From NCBI GenBank assembly GCA_028274465.1, contig CM051458.1, positions 14,833,566 through 14,897,565 of the forward strand: a stretch of 64,000 nt of DNA, written 5' to 3'. Positions 45,254 through 56,855 of the stretch are shown here, in pieces. The translations under genes and the position numbers were made by a program. Origin of the DNA: Plantago ovata (taxonomy: Eukaryota; Streptophyta; Magnoliopsida; Lamiales; Plantaginaceae). Under the pieces are notes generated by a model that searched no databases, was not told where the DNA came from, and saw nothing but the letters and a program-made list of their open reading frames with translations. Numbering within the stretch: position 1 is the first letter of the stretch; each line of letters opens with the position of its first letter.

Positions 45254-45434
45254 TATGTTAATCAAGTTCTAAAGAAGGCTAAAAAACTTCCTCTCTCATA
45301 ATACTCCTACTATCTTTAGTGGTTGGCTCTTCATTAGTATGAAATCATGTTTCCATTAATAGACGTTATCATTTCTATCATTCTGTCATCTTCAACTTTG
45401 TTGGTTGAATTGTGATGTATAAATCTCATAATAT
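45254..45434. other. Right-unit DNA up to insertion site AATAT
   Basis: It matches the left copy at 18916-19096. It ends in AATAT (45430-45434), the target of the element at 45435. Confidence 0.6.
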
Positions 45435-46603
45435 TGATGAACGAGATTGTCAGACTCAATTAATCAAATAAATTTGTTTTTAGCCAAAGGCAATTCACAA
45501 CTACAACGAAAACCAAGGCACGTAGTGTAGAAGTAAAATAACCTCGAGTGTCGATCCCTAAGGTAAATCAGAAATCAAACAAAGCACAAATTTTTCTTAT
45601 CAATATGATGGAAGTCAGTGATAGTATGGTCATTCAAAGCAACGGGTAATAATCATGCATGAAGTACTTGAAGTTTGTATAGAGATCTATGATCATGAAT
45701 TGTCCTACGTGTTCCTTTCAATTCAACACTACGAAGATAGATGGCTTAGATAGATCAAAGAAATAAAACAATAAATCAAGTCTTAAACACGCGAAGCCAC
45801 TCATGCATAATCAAGAACCCTAGATAAGAAATCACATACTATCACCAACGATAGATTTAGCTACTCATATTGCAATCAACAAGAATCAAAGAAAGATTGA
45901 ATGAAAACATGTTGAATGAAATAAATAAAAGTAGAAAAATTGTGAGATACAAGTTACCAACGAAAGTTGTCAATCTCCGATGAATTGCTAACTCACAAGC
46001 AAGAATCGAAAATCAAAGATGTCCAATCTCTATGCTAAAGCTTCCAAATCAATAAGAAAAAGTGTCTTCTATGCTAATAATTCCCAGATCAGGCTCTGGA
46101 GAATTTGTCTCTAAACATAATGTGAAAAGGTCTGAAAAACGTAGAAAAATAGGCAAACTATATATAGATGTCGGAAACTCCCAGGCGAACCGCCCCATGT
46201 GCCGGGCAATTCGCCTGGTGTGGGGCGATTCGCCCCACGTCCCAGGCGGTTCGCTTGCGGCATCCAGACTGGCGAGAGCGAGATTTTCAGTCTTCTTTTC
46301 CATTTCAGACTCGGATTTTGCCTTCTAGTGACCTCTAAGCCTTGAAACTCGTCCACTAGGCCTCAAATCTCAACCGGAACCTTCTAGATACACCACGAAT
46401 GTCCTCGAAACACCAAAACTTCGACCTCTTCATCAATATGCCCATAAACATACGGTTTTTTACCTAAAACCTGAAAAATGCAAAGAAAAGGGAAACGTGA
46501 CACTATTATAATAAAATGCACTAAAATATAAGCTAAATTAACCTAGAGGATAGCTAAATTGGTGAAAAAGACTCAAATAAAAATGTAAAATACACGTTCA
46601 TCA
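45435..46603 (-). repeat. 3' LTR of the Athila-type pol element
   Basis: It is 1169 bases long, TGATGAACG...CGTTCATCA. It is diverged from the gag-only LTRs but colinear with them, including TATA (about 46158-46167, minus) and inverted GGGGCGATTCGCCCC motifs at 46178-46258. Confidence 0.85.
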
Positions 46604-48582
46604 AACTCCCCAAATCGAACCTTTGCTTGTCCTCAAGCATCTAAGCTAGACTCTAATGCAAAAAACCAATGCAGCATACAAAATGGAGTCTCATGCCAAA
46701 TGAAATGAACTAATCTGTTGAGTCTATCAAAAACTTATGAACAATGACCATACAATCATAACATGGATATTGGTTGAAGAATGCCTTGATTGACTCATAC
46801 ACATTCACATATGCACTATGTTAAACAAGATAGTCTCTCGTAACATTCTCTACCTGGACCTAGTCAGTGACGACGTAATGAAACATGTTAAAATACGAAT
46901 GGTTGTCCCGTGCCTATGAAACTGAGGACTTACTGTTGTTCACCAAGTTAAGACTTTCCCTCAAAGAGGTCGAACAAATACTGGCTCTCATCAAACGAAG
47001 GAGGGTTCCCTAAAAGTTCACACTCCCCTATTCTACCATCTCTCAAGCAAAGTCATAAACTAATCACCACTTCCTGAATGGCAGGACGAGGGTGGTCTAG
47101 AACAGATGAGACTCAAACAATAAAAGACAAACTTTACAACTCGATTAGGAACATTACATGAATTGAAAAACGAGACAAACACTTCGCTAAACTGCTTTTG
47201 GGCTTTCTTTGGACCCTTCTTTGCTTTTTTGGGGTCTTTTTCTTATTTTTCTTTTTTTTCTTTTCCAGATTTTTTTCTTTTTCCTGGAATCCTTTCTTTT
47301 TTTTTCTTTTTTTTCGATTTTTTTCCTTCTTTTTTTTTATAGCCAGCAGTAGCACAACGAAAAAGAAATTACAATGACTCACAAACGACCTCCCCAAACC
47401 TATTCGAAAGAATAGGTTGGAGCACAAACTTTACGAAAAAGGAAAACAAACTCACAACACTCAAAATCGAAAAACAAGTCATATTGACAGCATAACCCCC
47501 TCCCCAAACCTATTCGTTAGAATAGGTTTCAAACAAAGGATCACACAATCTCACACTACCTCCTTCCTAGGCATTTAGCAATCTCAAAGCAAGGTGAAGA
47601 CTTGTTGCCTCTTAGGTACATAATTACACGGGAAAACAACCACAAGACTCTAACATGCATCATCTTATTATAAAGGCCTTCGTGAACCGCAATAGAGAAA
47701 ACACCACTAAGTGATGTCAAGACTACCAAGCTTAACTAAGTGCATATATAAATGTGACAAGCCAAGCGAGAAAAACCTCAAACAAATTCATAGAGATGAA
47801 ACGCATGGTCAAAGGTCATAACTAGTTAATCTACCCAATAAAAAAGTTCAAAACATTTGGCAATAAACTCCACACAAAACATGCAAACTATACTAGGATG
47901 AATGGTAGTGTATGCACTAAATACTAAGAAAGCGGTAAACGTGCAAATGCAAACAAAGGGTTTCACGAGTTTATCATAAGCAAAACAAGTATAGAGATAG
48001 CCAGCGATACCCCCCCCAAAACCTGAACGTCGTCGCTCGTCCCGAACATCGAAAGTGGATATAAGGTGAGATCTAACTTGTACCTGTAACCTATAGGACT
48101 CAAGGAAACTCGTGAGAGAAACCAAAACAGGCGATAAAAGAAGTAAAAAGATCAATAATTTAGCATAATAGGAGAAATATGGGATTCCGAACGAAAATCC
48201 GGACCTCTGGGTTTCTGGACACCCGGGGTGAACCGCCCCAGGTGGGGGGCGATTCGCCTGGGCGTCCAGAACGTCCCGGGTTTCTGGACACCCTGGGCGA
48301 ACCGCCCAGATGGGGGGCGATTCGCCTGGGGCGTCTAGAACGTCCCAGGCGGCCTGGACTTGCCAAGCGAATCGCCCACGTGGGGGGCGGTTCGCCTGGC
48401 ATCTCCAGACTCCTAGAGACGCCTTTTTCCTCCCAAAACGCAAATTATCATCTTAAAACCTATTTTCACACAAAAACATACGAAAGTATAAAAAAAAACA
48501 CAATGACATGCTCAAAACAACAAAATACATCATACCTATCCTCAAGTAGAGGTGGGAAAGGTTAGGTCGAGATGATCAACCT
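46604..48582 (-). other. 3' noncoding region of the pol element (first copy)
   Basis: No gene. Hairpins at 47397-47418 and 47507-47528, a pyrimidine-rich tract (A/G-rich in element sense) at about 47216-47340, and a GC-rich inverted-motif cluster at 48219-48400. The long open frames in that cluster are by-products of its GC content. Confidence 0.65.
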
Positions 48583-49221
48583 CTACTTGATCATAGGAAG
48601 CTCGAAGTATGGTTTCACTCGTTGCCCATTCACTTTGAAAGTTTGTCCGTCTTTGGATCCAAGAGTTCTACAACTCCATGGGGAGCAACTTGGACAATCT
48701 CGTATGGTCCATCCCAAGAGTACGGAGCTTTCCAGGAAATAGACGAAGGCGAGAGAATTAAACACCAAAGCTTTTTGACCAGGAATCAGTTCCTTACGTA
48801 CTGTACCACGATCGTGGTACTTCTTGGTACGCTCCTTGTAGATCTTGCGTTCTCATAGGCACCGAGGCGTAATTCATCAAGCTCATCAAGTTGGTAACAA
48901 CCGTTCTTCGCCAGCTTTTCCCAAATCAAGGTTTAGCTCTTTAATAGCCCAATATGCCTTGTGCTCCAATTCCACAGGAAGATGGCATGCTTTCCCATAC
49001 ACAAGTCTATACGGAGTGGTTCCAATCCCCATCTTGTAGCTAGTTCTATACGCCCAAAGCGCATCATTAATTTCCAGACCAATCTTTCCTACTAGGCTTC
49101 ACCACTCGCTCGAGAATCTTCTTAATCTGACGGTTGCTAACTTCAACTTGTCCCGAAGTCTATGGATGATATGGCGTAGCAACACTATGGGGGACATCGT
49201 ACTTCTTAAGAAGAGAAGCCA
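48583..49221 (-). pseudogene. pol: Integrase C-terminal fragment, near-duplicate of 51686-52366
   Basis: Encodes the last part of the Athila integrase with several one-base indels relative to 51686-52366, and shares its in-frame TAG. It ends at the gap. It is probably the same genomic DNA as the later copy. Confidence 0.75.
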
Positions 49222-49321
49222 NNNNNNNNNNNNNNNNNNNNNNNNNNNNNNNNNNNNNNNNNNNNNNNNNNNNNNNNNNNNNNNNNNNNNNNNNNNNNNN
49301 NNNNNNNNNNNNNNNNNNNNN
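49222..49321. other. Assembly gap (100 N)
   Basis: The last 3.05 kb before the gap and the first 3.05 kb after it are the same sequence with scattered indels, as expected from two overlapping contigs that were scaffolded without merging. Confidence 0.9.
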
Positions 49322-49757
49322 ATGTCGGAAACTCCCAGGCGAACAGCCCATGTGGCCGGGCAATTCGCCTGGTGTGGGGCGATTCGCCCCCCGTTCCCAG
49401 GCGGTTCGCTTGCGCAATCCAGACTGGCGAGAGCGAGATTTTCAGTCTTCTTTTCCATTTCAGACTCGGATTTTGCCTTTCGGTGACCTCTAAGCCTGAA
49501 ACTCGTCCACGAGCCTCAAATCTCAACCGGAACCTTCTAGATACACCACGAATGGCTTCGAAACACCAAACCTCGACATCTTAATCAATATTGCCCAGAA
49601 AACATACGGTTTTTTACCTAAAACCTGAAAAATGCAAAGAAAAGGGAAACGTGACACTATATAATAAAATGCACTAAAATATAAGCTAAATTAACCTAGA
49701 GGATAGCTAAATTGGTGAAAAAGACTAAAGAAAAAAGTGTAAAATACACATTCATCA
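49322..49757 (-). repeat. Partial LTR, duplicate of 46168-46603
   Basis: Begins inside the LTR at the gap edge and ends TTCATCA. The first 100 bases have more mismatches to 46168 onward than the rest, as at a contig end. Confidence 0.8.
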
Positions 49758-51685
49758 AACGCCCCAAATCGAACCTTTGCTTGTCCTCAAGCATCTAAGC
49801 TAGACTCTAATGCAAAAACCAATGCAGCAACAAAATGGAGTCTCATGCCAAATGAAATGAACTAATCTGTTGAGTCTATCAAAAACTTATGAACAATGAC
49901 CATACAATCATAACATGGATATTGGTTGAAGAATGCCTCGATTGACTCATACACATTCACATATGCACTATGTTAAACAAGATAGTCTCTCGTAACATTC
50001 TCTACCTGGACCTAGTCAGTGACGACGTAATGAAACATGTTAAATACGAATGGTTGTCCCGTGCCTATGAAACTGAGGACTTACTGTTGTTCACCAAGTT
50101 AAGACTTTCCTCAAAGAGGTCGAACCAATACTGGCTCTCATCAAACGAAGAGGGTTCCCTAAAAGTTCACACTCCCCTATTCTACCATCTCAAGCAAAGT
50201 CATAAACTAATCACCACTTCCTGAATGGCAGGACGAGGGTGGTCTAGAACAGATGACACTCAAAAAAAAAAAAAAGACAAACTTTACAACTCGATTACGA
50301 ACATTACAAGAATTGGAAAAACGAGACAAAACTTTGCTAAACTGCTTTTTGGGCTTTCTTTGGACCCTTCTTTGCTTTTTTGGGGTCTTTTCTTTTTTTT
50401 CTTTTTTTTCTTTCCAGATTTTTTTCTTTTCCTGGAATCCTTTTTTTTTTTCTTTTTTTTTTCGATTTTTTCCTTCTTTGTTTTTAGAGCCAGCAGTAGC
50501 ACAACGAAAAAGAAATTACAATGACTCAAACGACCTCCCCAAACCTATTCGAAAGAATAGGTTGGAGCACAAACTTTACGAAAAAGGAAAACAAACTCAC
50601 AACACTCAAATCGAAAACAAGTCATATTGACAGCATAACCCCCTCCCCAAACCTATTCGTTAGAATAGGTTTCAAACAAAGGATCACACAATCTCACACT
50701 ACCTCCTTCCTAGGCATTTAGCAATCTCAAAGCAAGGTGAAGACTTGTTGCCTCTTAGGTACATAATTACACGGGAAAACAACCACAAGACTCTAACATG
50801 CATCATCTTATTATAAAGGCCTTCGTGAACCGCAATAGAGAAAACACCACTAAGTGATGTCAAGACTACCAAGCTTAACTAAGTGCATATATAAATGTGA
50901 CAAGCCAAGCGAGAAAAACCTCAAACAAATTCATAGAGATGAAACACATGGTCAAAGGTCATAACTAGTTAATCTACCCAATAAAAAAGTTCAAAATTTG
51001 GCAATAAACTCCACACAAAACATGCAAAACTATACTAGGATGAATGTAGTGTATGCAACTAAATACGAAGAAAGCGGTAAACGTGCAAATGCAAACAAAG
51101 GGTTTCACGAGTTTATCATAAGCAAAACAAGTATAGAGATAGCCAGCGATAACCCCCCCCCAAAACCTGAACGTCGTCGCTCGTCCCGAACATCGAAAGT
51201 GGATATAAGGTGAGATCTAACTTGTACCGTAACCTATAGGACTCAAGGAAACTCGTGAGAAACCAAAACAGGCGATAAAAGAAGTAAAAAGATCAATAAT
51301 TTAGCATAATAGGAGAAATATGGGATTCCGAACGAAAATCCGGACCTCTGGGTTTCTGGACACCCGGGTGAACCGCCCCAGGTGGGGGCGATTCGCCTGG
51401 GGCGTCCAGAACGTCCCGGGTTTCTGGACACCCTGGGCGAACCGCCCCAGATGGGGGGCGATTCGCCTGGGGCGTCTAGAACGTCCCAGGCGGCCTGGAC
51501 TTGCCAAGCGAATCGCCCCACGTGGGGGGCGGTTCGCCTGGCATCTCCAGACTCCTGGAGACGCCTTTTTCCTCCCAAAACGCAAAATTATCATCTTAAA
51601 AACCTATTTTATCACAAAAAACATACGAAAGTATAAAAAAAACACAATGACATGCTCAAAACAACAAAATACATCATACCTATCC
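49758..51685 (-). other. 3' noncoding region of the pol element (second copy)
   Basis: Near-identical to 46604-48582. Hairpins at 50542-50563 and 50650-50671; GC-rich inverted motifs at 51360-51545. No gene. Confidence 0.65.
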
Positions 51686-54178
51686 TCAAGTAGAGGTGGG
51701 AAAGGTTAGGTCGAGATGATCAACCTCTACTTGATCACTAGGAAGCTCGAAGTATGGTTTCACTCGTTGCCCATTCACTTTGAAAGTATTGTCCGTCTTT
51801 GGATCCAAGAGTTCTACAACTCCATGGGGAGCAACTTGGACAATCTCGTATGTTCCATCCCAACGAGTACGGAGCTTTCCAGGAAATAGACGAAGGCGAG
51901 AATTAAACACCAAAGCTTTTTGACCAGGAATCAGTTCCTTACGTACTGTACCACGATCGTGGTACTTCTTGGTACGCTCCTTGTAGATCTTGGCGTTCTC
52001 ATAGGCACCGAGGCGTAATTCATCAAGCTCATCAAGTTGTAACAACCGTTCTTCGCCAGCTTTTCCCAAATCAAGGTTTAGCTCTTTAATAGCCCAATAT
52101 GCCTTGTGCTCCAGTTCCACAGGAAGATGGCATGCTTTCCCATACACAAGTCTATACGGAGTGGTTCCAATCACCATCTTGTAGCTAGTTCTATACGCCC
52201 AAAGCGCATCATTCAATTTTCCAGACCAATCTTTCCTACTAGGCTTCACCACTCGCTCGAGAATCTTCTTAATCTGACGGTTGCTAACTTCAACTTGTCC
52301 CGAAGTCTATGGATGATATGGCGTAGCAACACTATGGGTGACATCGTACTTCTTAAGAAGAGAAGCAAAGGTTCTGTTGACGAAGTGCGAACCTCCATCA
52401 CTGATGATTGTCCTAGGACATCCAAATCTAGAAAATATCACATCCTTTAAGAACTTCGTAACAACCGCGACATCATTCTTTCTTGTGGGAATCGCCTCTA
52501 CCCACTTTGTCACATAATCCACCGCGACGAGAATGTATTCGTAGCCTCCACTTGATGGAAACAGTCCCATGAAATCAATGCCCCACACGTCGAAAAGCTC
52601 GACCACTAGATTCCCTTGAAGAGGCATTTCCTTCTTCTTGCCAATATTACCCCTTCGTTGACATGGGTCACAATTTTTCACAAAACTTCGAGCGTCTTGG
52701 TGCAAACTTGGCCAGAAAAATCCCTCTTGTAGCACCTTGCTAGCCGTTTTAATGCCACTATAGTGTCCGCCGCAATGAAGCTCATGGCAATGACTTAGCA
52801 CACTTTGTTGTTCTTCTTGCGGAATGCACCTTCTCAGAATTCCATCAGATCCTTTTTTAAAAAGATTCGGATCATCCCATATGTAATACCTGCAACGCTT
52901 GGCAAGAGCTCTCCTATCAGAGGCTGAAAAATTAGTTGGGCAAATACCCATAGCCAAATAGTTCACAATATCAGCATACCATGGTTCTTCAGTGACTTTC
53001 ATTAAGTGCTCATCAGGAAGATCATCATTAATAGGAATCGAATCCATGGGAATATTAGGAATTCTAGACAAGTGATCAGCAACCAAATTCTCCCTACCAG
53101 CTCTATCAACTATGGTCAAATCAAAATCTTGTAACAATAAGACCCAACGGATTAACCTTGTCTTAGAATCTTGTTTGGCAATTAAATGTCGTGAAGCAGC
53201 ATGATCAGTATGGACATTCACAGGATGACCAATCAAGTAAGACTTAAACTTTTGTAAAGCAAAAACAACAGCTAAAAATTCCTTTTCAGTAGTTGTATAA
53301 TTAACTTGAGCTGAGTCTAAAGTCTTACTAACATAATAAATCACACGATACTGCTTACCAACTTTTTGGCATAGAACAACACCCATAGAAAAATTCGAAG
53401 CATCACACATTATCTCAAAAGGAAGTTTCCAATCAGGTGGCACAACAATAGGAGCAGTAACAAGATTTTCTTTGAGGGTATTAAAAGCAACCAAGCATTC
53501 ATCAGAAAAATGGTAAACCACATCTTTTGCAAGTAAGTTACTTAGAGGTTTAGCAATTTTCGAAAAGTCTTTAATAAACCTCCTATGAAAACCAACATGA
53601 CCAAGAAAAGATTGCAATTCTTTCACACAAGTGGGTGGGGGGAGTTTCTCAATTATTTCGATCTTAGCCTTATCAACCTCAATCCCTCTTTCAGAAACCA
53701 CATGTCCTAGAACAATGCCTTCTCTAACCATGTAATGACTTTTCTCCCAACTCAAAGTTAGATTGCATTCGATGCATCTTTTCAAAACAAGATCTAGTCT
53801 ATGCAAACACTCATCAAAAGAATCACCAAAGAGAGAAAAATCATCCATAAAAGCTTCAACAAATTTGGTCACCATATCAGAGAAAACAGAAAGCATGCAC
53901 CTTTGAAAAGTGGCGGGGGCGTTACATAGCCCGAATGGCATCCTCCTATAAGCAAACGTCCCGAATTGGCAAGTGAATGACGTCTTCTCCTGATCCTCCG
54001 GTGCAATCGGAATCTGATAGAAACCTGACAAGCCATCAAGAAAACAATAAAATTGCCGCCCCGCAAGGCGGTTTAGCATGTCATCTATAAATGGCAAAGG
54101 GAAGTGGTCTTTCTTGGTGGCGGCATTCAACCTCCTATAATCAATGCACATTCGCCACCCCGTGATTTTCCTAACAGG
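51686..54178 (-). pseudogene. pol: Athila-type pol: reverse transcriptase, RNase H, integrase
   Basis: Reading from 54178 downward, the frame opens in reverse transcriptase with [25 protein letters not shown]-type spacing and the catalytic FMDDF. RNase H follows with [20 protein letters not shown] and ADHLSRI. Integrase then has an HHCC region ([16 protein letters not shown], later CDPC), [12 protein letters not shown] and, after the stop, SGQVEVSN carrying the catalytic Glu. An in-frame TAG replaces a codon between YHP and TSGQ at about 52309-52307 (CAG to TAG would need one C-to-T change). The remaining 51686-52252 part has the integrase C-terminal domain with [12 protein letters not shown]. 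The 5' end of reverse transcriptase, the protease and gag are missing. The wording of RT and integrase is characteristic of Athila elements. Confidence 0.88.
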
Positions 54179-54182
54179 TACT

Positions 54183-54859
54183 TGATAGTGTATATGTCCT
54201 AGAGACAGTCTATATTAAGGGCATGCAACCCTTATTAAGGGCATATATGTACTATTACACAGGTCAACGTAATATAATATATGTTTGTTGTTTGACTATT
54301 GAGTATCGCTTTCATATTTATATTACACCAGGCATACAACATGTCATATCTCTATTCCTGTCCTGTATTGATATTAAACATGTCCCCTCGGATAGATGAC
54401 CGATCACACAGATAGTGGGAGCTATGTGAGTTATCATCCATCCCAAACTCTCCCTAGTTGAGGTTCATCTCGAATGTAGGGGTCTGAATAAACCAACTGT
54501 GACTAGTATGCGTGGAGGTTATACTTGTTGGAGCAAGTGTGAGCCGATCCCACGGCCACGGAACGGATTGTTGGACAATCAAGAAACGTTCCCATACATA
54601 CAAGTAGTTGGACAATCAAGAAACGTTCCCATACACACGATCCAGGATTATGGCTACATACAAATGGGGATGATAAGTGTTTCTGTGAAGGATTCATCTC
54701 TCATGTGTAGCACAGAAGAGAACTGCTCATAGTCGTTCATAGTTGTGATTGGTAAAACCGCTGGCCAACGTATCAATATTATTATGATGGTCATAATAGA
54801 TATTGGATTCACCATGCAACTCACTGAAGACGCCCGTGGATGTATTATTGGGATAGACA
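54183..54859. other. LTR-like unit of unknown family
   Basis: 677 bases starting TGATAGTGTATATGTCC and ending ATAGACA, between the broken pol and the next LTR. It has no ORF of note. A direct repeat TTGGACAATCAAGAAACG occurs twice, at about 54574 and 54609. The TG...CA ends fit an LTR, perhaps of a Copia element. No target duplication could be checked, because the right-hand partner is not in the window. Confidence 0.35.
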
Positions 54860-54997
54860 TGATGAACGCGGATGTCGTGCTCCGGATTCAGTCAATAAAT
54901 TTGTATTTAGCCAAAGGCAATCCACAACTACAACGAAAACCGTAGTGTAGCAGTAGAATGACTCGAGTGTCGTTCTCTCAGAACTATAACTAGCTTT

Positions 54998-55002
54998 ATC
55001 TA
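54998..55002 (+). repeat. Target site duplication ATCTA (left)
   Basis: Repeated at 63079-63083. In the related LTR at 11268-11290 the empty site reads through without interruption on the other strand. Confidence 0.9.
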
Positions 55003-56703
55003 TGTAAAACCCCAGAAATTTATTTTGCTTATTTAATACTTTATTAATTAAAAAGGTATTATTAAGTAGAATATTAAAAGAAGTGGGTTTAATAAGTCAA
55101 TAAGAAAAGGAGTGGGAATTAAGTAATTTCCTATTTAGACTTTTCTGACTTATTATTTATATTCTTCAGATACTACGTTAAACACAGAAGAAAACTAGGT
55201 TTCGTCTCTTCCTCTCTTCAACGCCGTCCTCATCAATTCTCTGGTAAGAGCTTTCGCTTCTTTTGCTCCTTTAAATCTCATGATTTATTGAGGTGCCCTA
55301 TTAATTTTTCCCCGTTCTTTATTTGTTCAGATAAACTCTTTATTGCATCAGCCTGTAGCTAGCCGTTTTCTTCTGTTTCGTTCAGCAAGGTTGGTACCAA
55401 CTTCATTAATCTTGCAATTGTAATTCTTTATTGTTAATTTTATCATCTCTCCAATCCTCTCCTTTGAGCATTCACGGTACTTAATTTGTTGGTTTCCCAG
55501 AATTGCAACTCGTTGAGTTTTGATTGGTCTTTTGAGGGGCTATGGTGCAATTTACCTCAAACCCAATTCATTCCTTTCAATTTCCGTATGTAATCTGCAG
55601 CACCTTTTATTGTTTTGTTCTTGAGTGTGACATCACCATGTTGCAGTGTTCCACCATCTCTTGTCCCCTTGTCCCCATTTATTTACTTTGCTTTGTTTAA
55701 GTTCAGTTGCTAGTCTAGTTTTCGCGTAGTATTTATACTACTCTCCTCTGTTTGGTTAGGTACTTAGGTCGGGTTAGCAGCTTGTGAGTTTTGGAGCTTA
55801 CGGTTTAGTTAAGGTAAGGGGATATTCTGACACCAAAGCTTATATTTTCAGTACTATTATTACCTATAAAAAGTATGATTTATTGTATATTCAAGTTTTG
55901 TGAATGATTTTCATAAAAACTATTATATCAAGTTATGGGGCTTGATATAGTAGGAAAATAAGGATCAAGTGTGTTACCCAAAGTAAATGTTTTGAAATTT
56001 TGTATGTGATGAATGTAAACCGTTTTTGTCTAGTGCATGGGCTAATGTTATGTTTGAGCTCCAGATGTGCCTGTGAACTGTTCTGTACCCTTCGGGGAAT
56101 TTCGTCGTGCTAGGCCTTTTTGTTATGCCTTTGGTAGGGTACTTTGTTTTGTTCTGTTATGTAAAGCCGACCTCTGTGCCACCGGACTTATACTAGTGGC
56201 CATAGGTACATGCCTGTTGAGCCGAAATGTTTCGTTACGTTTTCCATGCACCTTTTGTTACGTGTGATATTATTGTATGTATATATATACGATTTTGAAG
56301 CATTACTTGATCCGGGTGGAGGTGCCAGGATATTATCTTATTGAGTTGGTAGCTCACCCCTTACTCCTTTTTTTTACAGACGGTCAGCAGGGTGAGCAGT
56401 GTTAGAGTTTGCTTGGGAGTTTTCGAGTTATTGTTCTTTGTAGGATTTCTTTTTGTTCAGACCTGGCTTTTTTATTGTTTGAGCTAGAGACTTGTAGCTA
56501 GTTTCGAAGACTGTTGCTTTGGGTTTTAGTTTGCTCTGATACTTACTCTTGGACACATTCCTTTTTACAAAGTTTATGTTTCCGTAAAGTTATGCTTGTG
56601 TTTTGTTGAGATTTCGTGTTGGCGTAAGACCATCTTACGATACACGGTCGGTCGCGTCTTTTGAAAATCTTTAAAAATCGTATTTTGGTTTTGGGGCGTG
56701 ACA
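55003..56703 (+). repeat. 5' LTR of the chromovirus
   Basis: 1701 bases, TGTAAAACCCC...GGGGCGTGACA. It differs from the 3' LTR by only scattered substitutions and short indels. Confidence 0.93.
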
Positions 56704-56707
56704 AAAG

Positions 56708-56723
56708 TGGTATCAGAGCCAGG
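56708..56723 (+). promoter_or_regulatory. Primer binding site, initiator tRNA-Met
   Basis: TGGTATCAGAGCCAGG, four bases after the LTR. It is the standard complement of the 3' end of tRNA-iMet used by chromoviruses. Confidence 0.92.
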
Positions 56724-56855
56724 TTTGAATCTTTTGGGTGTCTAGACCTCCTTAGGACTTGATCTTGAAAGTTTCGTTTAGGAGTTTGCCTATGTTTTGT
56801 TAGAACCTTTGCGTTTCGTTCTTAATCCTTTGGTTAACTCTGCAACAGTGCGAAA

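Larger units (their letters stand above)
37251..45434 (+). mobile_element. Right copy of the giant Harbinger-like unit (left part, genes A-D)
   Basis: It starts with the inverted-repeat arm at 37251 and ten GATAA motifs within 200 bases. It carries gene A (+), gene B (+), gene C (B3, -) and gene D (+). It is cut at 45434 by the pol-bearing element, target AATAT. From 40761 on it is nearly identical to the L-copy segments 4682-5666 and 18045-19096. The transposase end of this copy is outside the window. Confidence 0.5.
45435..54182 (-). mobile_element. Athila-type element with pol, 5' part missing
   Basis: A minus-strand element: 3' LTR (45435-46603), noncoding 3' region with twin hairpins, and pol (51686-54178). 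The LTR ends, hairpins and PPT-flanking sequence (AACTCCCCAAATCGAACC) match the gag-only copies, making it a plausible autonomous relative. It is cut near 54182 within the N-terminal part of reverse transcriptase. The section 46168-49221 reappears at 49322-52366 on the other side of a gap. Confidence 0.8.

Noticed and set aside
48179-48565. Long Pro/Arg/Gly-rich open frames on both strands over the GC-rich clusters (also 51301-51709, 27000-27500)
   Set aside because: They lack homology, change frame between near-identical copies and simply follow local GC content.
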